From Candidatus Zixiibacteriota bacterium (lineage in GTDB: Bacteria > Zixibacteria > MSB-5A5 > GN15 > FEB-12), in NCBI GenBank assembly GCA_029932795.1, contig JAOZPL010000009.1:1-9690 (forward strand): a stretch of 9,690 nucleotides of DNA, written 5' to 3'. A program made the position numbers and the translations under genes. The notes beneath the pieces were generated by a model, which saw only the letters and a list, made by a program, of their open reading frames with translations, was not told the origin of the DNA and did no database searches. How positions within the stretch are numbered: position 1 is the stretch's first letter; each line of letters opens with the position of its first letter. This document shows, piece after piece, positions 1-5,056 of the stretch.

Positions 1-198
1 ACTGGCGTAGAAGAGCCTCAAATGATCGTGGGGTGACGCCGCTGAACTTGCACAGTGCCAGGAGTTGAGTCGATATTGAATATTGTGAGACGTCCCTCAT
101 GTCGTAATCTAACTGTCTGGACAGCCGTGTCAACCGGTGTCATGACTGGATAGCGCAGGCTCCGGGGTGAGCGTGGTCGATCCGCCGGGGACCTGCCA
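1..198. other. Left-edge region without an assigned gene
   Basis: No convincing gene is visible. On the + strand one frame is open from the edge to a stop at 34-36 and another to a stop at 66-68, so the tail of a rightward gene could end here, but either tail is too short to identify. A 62-codon leftward frame across the region has an Arg/Pro-rich composition typical of non-coding shadow. An AT-rich patch (about 70-86) with a small dyad sits in the middle. The stretch probably serves as the upstream region of the TPR lipoprotein gene. Confidence 0.4.
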
Positions 199-208
199 AT
201 GCTCAAAC

Positions 209-237
209 TTGAATTGGGGGCTGCATTTTACTATACT
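209..237 (+). promoter_or_regulatory. Sigma70-like promoter of the TPR lipoprotein gene
   Basis: TTGAAT (209-214) and TATACT (232-237) are separated by exactly 17 bases and match the -35/-10 consensus well (4/6 or better each). Transcription would begin near 243-244, at the ATG at 244. This excludes the upstream in-frame ATG at 199 as the start and suggests a leaderless or nearly leaderless mRNA. Confidence 0.6.
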
Positions 238-243
238 CCGACC

Positions 244-1098
244 ATGAGATGGATGTCAATTGACAGCATGATTGTGGCTATGCTGCTTTTTAGTTGTCTG
301 GTGTCTTGTTCCGGTGAACCGAGTAGTGTGGAAGAATTAAAAGCTGCCGGACAGAAGGCGTTCCTGGCGGAGGATTACAAGACGGCCAGGGATTTCTTTC
401 TTCAGGCAATTATAAAGGCGCCTTCTGACAAGGAGCTTCTGTTCTACACCGGCATGGCCTATAAGCGAGATTACCTTTATGATTCGGCCATGTTCTATCT
501 CAAGCGGCTGGATATTCTCTATCCGAACGACCGCGAGACAAACGAGCAGTTGTACGAGATTGCGATGGCGCTGAAGGATTGGGATTACGCACTGGCTGCG
601 CTGGGTGGGTTGATTCGAACCGGTGACAACCCGGAGTGGTATTATGGGACTTATGCTGAGTTATGGGCAAAAAAGGACGATCCCTCAAATGCTTATTACT
701 ATATCAAGAAAGCTATCAGTGTTGACCCTGATAATCCCAAGGCGTACGTTCAGGCGGCCAATCTGGCCTTGATTCTCGAATCTGACCGGAGTTGCCTGGG
801 CTGGATCGATTCTGCTGTAGCAAGACTTGGTGACAGTGATTATTTCCGGAGCGCCAGAGCGTTTCTGCTGATAGGTCTTAAGGACTACGCCGCGGCTGAA
901 AAAATCTATCGCTCACTTCTGAGCAAAGATACGAGTTCTGCCTCCAGCCGTTTAAATCTGGCCCATGTTCTGAGTTCACAGGATGACAGGCGGAAGAAGC
1001 AGGAGGCACTGGAGTTGTACCGTTCGGTCAGTGAAAGGGTGTCTTGGGACTTCAAGGTCGATTCGCTGATCCGGGAGCTTGAGGCCGAATTGGAATAA
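244..1098 (+). CDS. TPR-repeat lipoprotein
   Basis: Predicted 284-residue cell-envelope lipoprotein. The N-terminus has a hydrophobic segment (IVAMLLF) ending in the lipobox LVSC, so Cys22 would be lipidated after signal peptidase II cleavage. The remainder is alpha-helical with tetratricopeptide-like units starting near residue 32, for example AFLAEDYKTARDFFLQAI followed by a P-x-D turn, then units carrying YDSAMFYLKRLDILYPND, NAYYYIKKAISVDPDNP and DYAAAEKIYRSLL. TPR lipoproteins usually scaffold envelope complexes; the partner here is unknown. The frame is open back to an ATG at 199, but the promoter at 209-237 lies inside that extension. ATG 244 also gives a short n-region with an Arg before the signal core. 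ATG 253 or 268 are alternatives. No clear Shine-Dalgarno sequence precedes 244. The gene is monocistronic, with a terminator directly after the stop. Confidence 0.8.
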   Translation: MRWMSIDSMIVAMLLFSCLVSCSGEPSSVEELKAAGQKAFLAEDYKTARDFFLQAIIKAPSDKELLFYTGMAYKRDYLYDSAMFYLKRLDILYPNDRETNEQLYEIAMALKDWDYALAALGGLIRTGDNPEWYYGTYAELWAKKDDPSNAYYYIKKAISVDPDNPKAYVQAANLALILESDRSCLGWIDSAVARLGDSDYFRSARAFLLIGLKDYAAAEKIYRSLLSKDTSSASSRLNLAHVLSSQDDRRKKQEALELYRSVSERVSWDFKVDSLIRELEAELE

Positions 1099-1139
1099 GG
1101 GCTGGGCAGAACTGATACCAGTCCGGCCCAGCCCTTTTC
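1099..1139 (+). terminator. Intrinsic terminator of the TPR lipoprotein gene
   Basis: A perfect 9-bp stem GGGCTGGGC (1099-1107) / GCCCAGCCC (1126-1134) is followed by TTTTCT. The loop contains a second small stem, ACTG/CAGT (1111-1114 / 1119-1122). It starts at the base after the TAA stop. Confidence 0.9.
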
Positions 1140-1280
1140 TGTCCTTGGGACAGAGACAGGAGGGGGAGGTAAATCACATCCATCTCTTATAACGCTGATC
1201 ACTCTCCAGAGTTTCAGTATCCTTGGAAGAACATCTACCGGTTGCTGTCAGGTAACTTTCGTCGACATAAGGATCAGGAG

Positions 1281-1318
1281 TCCATAAGAAACCGGCCACA
1301 GGGTTACTGTGGCCGGTT
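1281..1318 (-). terminator. Intrinsic terminator of the repeat lipoprotein gene
   Basis: A perfect 12-bp stem (1290-1301 / 1307-1318, arms AACCGGCCACAG and CTGTGGCCGGTT) with a 5-base loop. Read on the - strand it is followed by TTTCTTAT. It lies about 65 bases after the stop of the leftward lipoprotein gene and faces the + strand terminator at 1099-1139, so this 284-base convergent gap holds two opposed terminators and no gene. Confidence 0.8.
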
Positions 1319-1382
1319 GTGATTCTACCCTCGGGCGAGCGACACGTTTTACCTGCACGTGGGCTCACGAGGCGTGACTGCG

Positions 1383-2531
1383 CTAGAAGCCGTCGTCCAG
1401 GATATCGTTGTTGGCGACGTCGACCGGGCGGACATTGCAGTGCAGTTTCCATCTGCCCTGGAAGAAACCTCCCCGGTAGTGCGCTGAACCCCGGTATTTG
1501 CCCTTCAGGACGCCGATTTCAACCCGGTTGACGTTGTAGATCCTCCCCTTGAACCAGCCGCGAGCACGACCGCAGTTGACCTCGTCAATACTGACGGTGG
1601 GGAAGGGTGCCCAGGTGCCGCGCAGGAAGCCTTTACATTGGCCCAGCCTGTCAATCCACTTGCCGAAAAAGACCCTGTCGCCGGTCTCGTTCCTGCCGTA
1701 ATGGCCCCGGAGATAGCCTGTAATAAAACCATGCCGATCGGTCCAGATGCCCTTGAAAACACCTTTACCATTCTCGTCATAGCCCCATCTGCCGGCCAGG
1801 AAGCCGCGGGGGCAACGTACACGGAAGATCTGCATGGCATGAAGCGCCACAGCGTTCGAATCGTCAAGTTGCACAATCGTATCCAGCGAGGCTAACTCAC
1901 CAAGCGTGAACGTGCGGCTGTAGGGACCCGTAACAAAGCTCACCGTCACCGGCTCTGGTCGGATGGTGTCAATCGTTATAAGGGTGTCGGTTTCATCCAC
2001 GATAGTGATAGTGGTGTCAAAAATCGGCCTTGGGGGCGGCACAAACAGGTCGACCGCGATACCGTCGTTGTGTACGGTAGTGAAGGATTTCCATTTGATT
2101 ATCCGGTGATCGGTACGGGGGAGAATCTCATCCTGGTTTGGCTCGAAACGGATAACGCGGCGAAGAATGACTGCACCGCGTGAAGTAGACAGGGAGCCGG
2201 TCCAGTCAGTGATCTCTGTGACGGTGGAATCATAACGAAGCCGACCCCAGATTGCTCGGAGATGAAACAGCCCCGCCATGGGATCGTTGATTATTGCATC
2301 AACTGACGGTGAAGCGAGTAGCGGGTCTTCATACTCCGGTTCGTCATCTTCGTCTCCCAGAATCTCCGGATCACCGAAACCGGGCGCTTCGGCCGCAGCC
2401 GTGTAGCCGCCGAAATCATCCTCAAGATTCATGCCGCCGGTCAGGTCCGGATCAGTGGCGTTTTCTGAGCAGCCACCCGCCCAGAGCAGCAGGCCAGCCG
2501 CCAACATGATTGCAAGCAGTTTGTGTGTCAT
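1383..2531 (-). CDS. Lipoprotein with C-terminal G-x-x-x-G-x-W/Y repeat array
   Basis: I do not recognise this protein as a named family. It has 382 residues. A signal peptide (HKLLAIMLAAGLLLWAGG) ends at Cys21, a relaxed lipobox, so it is probably a lipoprotein. Residues about 24-70 are acidic and Gly/Ala-rich (DEDDEPEYEDP) and probably disordered. A middle domain (about 75-240) contains beta-strand-like Thr/Val-rich stretches, a Pro-rich VPPPRP and a TITIVDETDTLITIDTI segment. Residues 243-361 hold eight short repeats such as GFLAGRW, GVFKGIW, GYLRGHY, GFLRGTW, GVLKGKY and GFFQGRW, spaced about 15 residues, resembling a beta-meander. The start at 2531 is chosen because AGGAG (2542-2546) lies 10 bases upstream and because the signal peptide begins there. 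The frame stays open upstream to 2588, but that extension has no such support. Function is unknown; a surface or binding role is inference. Confidence 0.75.
   Translation of the reverse strand: MTHKLLAIMLAAGLLLWAGGCSENATDPDLTGGMNLEDDFGGYTAAAEAPGFGDPEILGDEDDEPEYEDPLLASPSVDAIINDPMAGLFHLRAIWGRLRYDSTVTEITDWTGSLSTSRGAVILRRVIRFEPNQDEILPRTDHRIIKWKSFTTVHNDGIAVDLFVPPPRPIFDTTITIVDETDTLITIDTIRPEPVTVSFVTGPYSRTFTLGELASLDTIVQLDDSNAVALHAMQIFRVRCPRGFLAGRWGYDENGKGVFKGIWTDRHGFITGYLRGHYGRNETGDRVFFGKWIDRLGQCKGFLRGTWAPFPTVSIDEVNCGRARGWFKGRIYNVNRVEIGVLKGKYRGSAHYRGGFFQGRWKLHCNVRPVDVANNDILDDGF
1449..1805 (-). repeat. Eight-copy protein repeat, about 15-residue period
   Basis: Within the lipoprotein, residues 243-361 contain GFLAGRW, GVFKGIW, GYLRGHY, VFFGKW (degenerate), GFLRGTW, GWFKGRIY, GVLKGKY and GFFQGRW. 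Most intervals are 14-15 residues; one, before GWFKGRIY, is longer (about 24) and contains an extra Cys. The pattern is hydrophobic pair, basic residue, Gly, basic residue, then Trp or Tyr. DNA-level identity between copies is low, so the array is old rather than a recent tandem duplication. It is reminiscent of, but not identical to, MORN repeats. Confidence 0.75.
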
Positions 2532-2634
2532 CTGTCGGTTTCTCCTTTTACAATCTGCTGTTTGTTTGGTCAGTTTTCTGCCCCACAAAGAAACAACCAG
2601 CGTGCCGGATGGAAACTGTCAGGTGTATTCTGTT

Positions 2635-2664
2635 ATAGTACAGCAGACTAGCCAAGGTGGTCAA
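2635..2664 (-). promoter_or_regulatory. Candidate promoter of the repeat lipoprotein gene
   Basis: On the - strand, TTGACC (2664-2659) and TACTAT (2640-2635) are separated by 18 bases. The -35 box matches consensus 5/6 and the -10 box 4/6. The predicted transcript begins near 2628, giving a leader of about 97 bases before the ATG at 2531. Confidence 0.4.
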
Positions 2665-2685
2665 TAAGTTGTAAGCTGCTGGACA

Positions 2686-2740
2686 TGTACCGCGTGGTAC
2701 ACAGGGATATAGGTGAACCGGTTGGGACAACGAACCGGTT
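2686..2740 (-). other. Two tandem hairpins after murQ
   Basis: Hairpin 1 uses two copies of the self-complementary octamer AACCGGTT (2716-2723 and 2733-2740) with a 9-base loop; its first base overlaps the murQ stop codon. Hairpin 2 is TGTACC-GCGT-GGTACA (2686-2701). Neither is followed by a T tract on the - strand, so a classical intrinsic terminator is not shown. They could stabilise the murQ 3' end, or the repeated GAACCGGTT could be a protein-binding site. Confidence 0.4.
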
Positions 2741-3651
2741 TATTCTATCTTGGAGAAAAAGCCGCCCGCCTGTCTCAATTTCTCAATAGCATCGTCTCTG
2801 GTGCATTGGAACCGGTGCATGACCATGGCTGTTTTTACCGAACCGCCGGATTTTTTCAGAAGTTCGCTCGCCCTATCGAGTGTAATGTCGAACAGATCCA
2901 TGAGCATCTTTCTTGAGCGGGCAGCCAGTTTTTCCGATCTGTCCTGGAGATCAATCATCAGGTTGCCATAGGTTTTGCCCAGGAGAATCATGGCTGTTGT
3001 GGAGATCATGTTAAGGGTCATCTTCTGGGCTGTACCAGATTTTAGCCGGGTGGAGCCGGTAACCAGTTCCGGGCCAACGGGCAGTTCGATCAGGACATCC
3101 GGCTTCAGTGGAACGCCTTCAGCGCGGTTACATATGATAAAGGTGGTCTTGCATCCGATGGAAGTTGCGTATTCCAGACCAGCCAGCGTGTAAGGTGTCC
3201 TCCTTGAAGCGCAGATGCCAATGACGAAATCGCTTTTATTCAATCCATGTTGCTTAAGGTCATCAACCGCTGCCTGACAGTTATCCTCCATTCCTTCGAT
3301 TGACAGAACCAGAGCCTCATAGCCGCCGGCAATGATGCCGGTTATCTGTTCCGGTTCGGTACCGAAAGTCGGCGGGCACTCAGCGGCGTCGAGCACGCCC
3401 AGCCGTCCCGAGGTCCCGGCTCCGATATAGAATACGCGGCCATGGCGGCGGAGCGTCTCGGCGAATATCTCCGCTGCCTGCGCGATTGGTTCAAGGGCTT
3501 GCCCCACCACGCCGGCAACTTTCATGTCTTCGCGGTTAGCCTTGCGGGCAATCTCCAACGCTGACAGACGGTCAATATCAAGGGTTTCGGGATTGACCTG
3601 TTCGGTGTCGAGTTTGCGAAGCTGGCTTATAAGGTCGTCAAAATCCACCAT
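2740..3651 (-). CDS. murQ: N-acetylmuramic acid 6-phosphate etherase (MurQ)
   Basis: Cytoplasmic enzyme of cell-wall recycling that cleaves the D-lactyl ether of MurNAc-6-phosphate to give GlcNAc-6-phosphate and D-lactate. At 303 residues it is the usual family length. An N-terminal TEQVNPET segment (16-23) is typical, followed by a SIS-fold sugar-phosphate site YIGAGTSGRLGVLDAAECPP (75-94). Glu91 and Glu122 (EGMED) correspond in position and spacing to the two catalytic glutamates described for E. coli MurQ. The C-terminal helical part, with VMHRFQCTRDDAIEKLRQAGG, is also typical. No Shine-Dalgarno sequence precedes the ATG at 3651, but a promoter ends six bases before it. No AnmK, MurP, NagA or MurR-like gene is in the window, so the substrate route (imported MurNAc or anhydro-MurNAc) cannot be told. 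Confidence 0.95.
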   Translation of the reverse strand: MVDFDDLISQLRKLDTEQVNPETLDIDRLSALEIARKANREDMKVAGVVGQALEPIAQAAEIFAETLRRHGRVFYIGAGTSGRLGVLDAAECPPTFGTEPEQITGIIAGGYEALVLSIEGMEDNCQAAVDDLKQHGLNKSDFVIGICASRRTPYTLAGLEYATSIGCKTTFIICNRAEGVPLKPDVLIELPVGPELVTGSTRLKSGTAQKMTLNMISTTAMILLGKTYGNLMIDLQDRSEKLAARSRKMLMDLFDITLDRASELLKKSGGSVKTAMVMHRFQCTRDDAIEKLRQAGGFFSKIE

Positions 3652-3657
3652 GCAACG

Positions 3658-3686
3658 AAAGTAGATAGATTCGGTAGAGTCGGCAA
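3658..3686 (-). promoter_or_regulatory. Candidate murQ promoter, leaderless spacing
   Basis: On the - strand, TTGCCG (3686-3681) and TACTTT (3663-3658) are 17 bases apart, and TACTTT is followed by exactly six bases and then the murQ ATG. The -35 box matches 4/6, while the -10 box fits only the loose TANNNT pattern. Support is mainly spacing plus the absence of a ribosome-binding site. Confidence 0.4.
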
Positions 3687-3709
3687 GAAGAAACCAGAGG
3701 TGACTGGTT
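3684..3709 (-). terminator. Probable intrinsic terminator after the 3733-4554 lipoprotein gene
   Basis: Stem AACCAG/CTGGTT (3692-3697 / 3704-3709) with a 6-base loop, followed on the - strand by TTTCTTCTT. It lies 24 bases after the lipoprotein stop. The 6-bp stem is modest and read-through into murQ is possible. Confidence 0.5.
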
Positions 3710-3732
3710 GCGTTCTCGAAGATGCCTTGTTG

Positions 3733-4554
3733 TCAGGGCTGCTGAGTGACTCTGACAGTGTCAAGCAGCGTGACGGTGACGGAACCTAATCGGCCAACGA
3801 GGTCGCGTTCAATGACGTTATCGGGCAACTGGCTTGGGAGTGGTACCGGTAACAAAACGTTAGCGAGGGTGATATCCGGTGCACCGGCAATGGCGTAAAC
3901 GTAGAGGTTGTACAACCCCGTATCCGGATCGGGCCCGGGTGAGAGAGAGAAAGCTTCGGGCGGGATTGTCCCTGAAGTTATCAGTTCAGCCGTGTAGGCA
4001 CTGTAGCCATAACCGGTATAGGCGGAGTCAGCCAGGACAGCCGCCATCACGTAAGCTTCGGCCCTCGTGCTGCCACTCCATTCGAGCGATGCCTGGCCGC
4101 TGCCCTGTATCAAGTGGTTGCCCGGAACGACGTTGGTAATAGTGAAACTGTCCGGTATAATCGCTGTCAGAGTGTCGGAGAAACTGGTCCCGTCAGTAAG
4201 AATAATTTGCCTCTCGGTGTTTGCGTGCACGTATGTTGAGTCGTTGGCCAACCAGTGCAGAGAGTCGAGACAGTGCTGGCAACACTCGAAGTTAAGAGTC
4301 CGACCACCAAATGTAATCTCTGCGGTGCTCACCACGCCACCATCCAGTTTAAACCTGATGGCTACTTTGGAGCTTCTGGAGACCGGGTTAGACTCAAGAT
4401 TAGGATCGATGATGAAAGCTCCCTGGATAGAGTAATCAGTCTTTTCTCCTGAGTCCACGATGGAGGTACCACAACCGGAGCCAAGGGCCAGAAGCAGAGC
4501 GATTGGCAGGCTGAGTAACCAGTGCTTCAGCTTGCGGGGCATTGCATTGCACAT
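3733..4554 (-). CDS. Hypothetical cell-envelope lipoprotein
   Basis: I do not recognise the family. The 273-residue protein has a basic n-region (PRKLKHW), a hydrophobic core (LLSLPIALLLALG) and Cys28 in SGC. The lipobox is imperfect because Gly rather than Leu is at -3, yet this looks like an exported lipoprotein. The mature part is Ser/Thr/Val-rich and probably beta-sandwich; the segment around residues 145-190 (SLEWSGSTRAEAYVMAAV, then TGYGYSAYTAELITSG) resembles fibronectin III-like modules of secreted proteins. A local ECCQHC cluster (90-95) is unusual for an exported protein and could form a disulfide or bind metal. The start is uncertain: ATG 4554 and in-frame ATG 4542 both lack a Shine-Dalgarno sequence, and TATAAA lies exactly six bases before 4554. 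It precedes murQ, from which a terminator-like hairpin separates it. Confidence 0.7.
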   Translation of the reverse strand: MCNAMPRKLKHWLLSLPIALLLALGSGCGTSIVDSGEKTDYSIQGAFIIDPNLESNPVSRSSKVAIRFKLDGGVVSTAEITFGGRTLNFECCQHCLDSLHWLANDSTYVHANTERQIILTDGTSFSDTLTAIIPDSFTITNVVPGNHLIQGSGQASLEWSGSTRAEAYVMAAVLADSAYTGYGYSAYTAELITSGTIPPEAFSLSPGPDPDTGLYNLYVYAIAGAPDITLANVLLPVPLPSQLPDNVIERDLVGRLGSVTVTLLDTVRVTQQP

Positions 4555-4560
4555 ACGTCT

Positions 4561-4566
4561 TTTATA
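4561..4566 (-). promoter_or_regulatory. Candidate -10 box for the 3733-4554 lipoprotein gene
   Basis: TATAAA on the - strand, followed by six bases (AGACGT) and the ATG at 4554. I see no good -35 box at 16-18 bases upstream, so this rests on spacing and on the absence of a ribosome-binding site. Confidence 0.3.
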
Positions 4567-4587
4567 TCGGCAGAGGGGTCAGTTTGG

Positions 4588-4606
4588 TTTACTTTAGTAC
4601 AGTAAA
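4588..4606. promoter_or_regulatory. Dyad TTTACT-N7-AGTAAA upstream of the lipoprotein gene
   Basis: A perfect 6-bp inverted repeat, 4588-4593 and 4601-4606, lies 34 bases before the start at 4554, roughly where an operator would overlap the -35 region. No regulator gene is nearby; this is a candidate only. Confidence 0.3.
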
Positions 4607-4821
4607 TGGATAAGGGATGCATCCTGCTGATCGGTACCTGAAAAACCCGTAAAACTGGGGGTAAAGGGGCAGAATATTCTTGCTTTTCTAGAAAAAAGGG
4701 ATTTATTAAGGTGATTATAGGAAAACTCCCTGTAGACAGGTCTTTTTATCGGGGAGCGTGAAAAACGAGAAAAATTTTCGTCTGGTGGAAACAATTCTGA
4801 GTTGATTATTGTAGTAGAATA

Positions 4822-4871
4822 TACTTGGCGGTTGGCACTGCATTGTTGACTGACATCCATATCGCCAAGTA
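4822..4871 (+). other. 9-bp inverted repeat overlapping the terminator arm
   Basis: TACTTGGCG (4822-4830) pairs perfectly with CGCCAAGTA (4863-4871) across a 32-base loop. The right arm's AAGTA is also the base of the following terminator stem, so the full forms of the two hairpins compete for the same five bases. Confidence 0.5.
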
Positions 4872-4916
4872 AGCCCCGTGCCGTTCCCCTCCCCCCCGGC
4901 TCGGGGCTACTTTTTT
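4867..4916 (+). terminator. Strong + strand intrinsic terminator without a + strand gene
   Basis: The stem is AAGTA (4867-4871), a bulged A, GCCCCG (4873-4878), a T-T mismatch, then GCCG (4880-4883), pairing with CGGC (4897-4900), CGGGGC (4902-4907) and TACTT (4908-4912). It closes a 13-base pyrimidine loop and runs into T6 (4911-4916). On the - strand it lacks a following T run, so it is directional and is not an asnS terminator. Confidence 0.75.
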
Positions 4917-5056
4917 GTGCTCCAAGCCACCTCGACCTTTGTCTTCGGCTCCCATATATCTCCAGATACTTACGGCAGCCACTTATCTTTGGGTGTCAAG
5001 GCAGCTTTTACAGTTGTGTGGCATGTGGGAGTTCAGGTGGAGCGATGGTTTCCAGG

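Larger units (their letters stand above)
4555..5056. other. 500-base gene-free region with structured DNA
   Basis: No frame here looks coding. An 88-codon leftward frame at 4594-4860 has no Shine-Dalgarno sequence and no plausible protein features. The right part (4920-5056), directly after the asnS stop, shows nothing I can name. The middle contains an AT-rich stretch (about 4680-4825), a 9-bp inverted repeat (4822-4871) and a strong + strand terminator (4867-4916). Because both flanking genes read leftward, the + strand terminator implies an unseen rightward transcript, perhaps a small RNA. I could not match it to 6S, SRP, tmRNA, RNase P or a known riboswitch by eye. Confidence 0.5.

Noticed and set aside
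18..206. 62-codon leftward frame at the left edge
   Set aside because: Arg/Pro-rich shadow-like composition, no ribosome-binding site, and it overlaps the start of the upstream region of the TPR gene.
199..243. Upstream in-frame ATG for the TPR lipoprotein
   Set aside because: The -35 and -10 boxes of the likely promoter lie within 209-237, so this ATG would not be transcribed from it, and the extension would spoil the signal peptide.
4833..4847. Possible sigma54 promoter (TTGGCACTGCATTGTT)
   Set aside because: TGGCAC resembles the -24 element, but the bases ten positions after GG are TT rather than GC, so the -12 element is missing.
4594..4860. 88-codon leftward frame
   Set aside because: No ribosome-binding site, no recognisable domain or signal peptide, and it overlaps structured non-coding DNA; probably chance.
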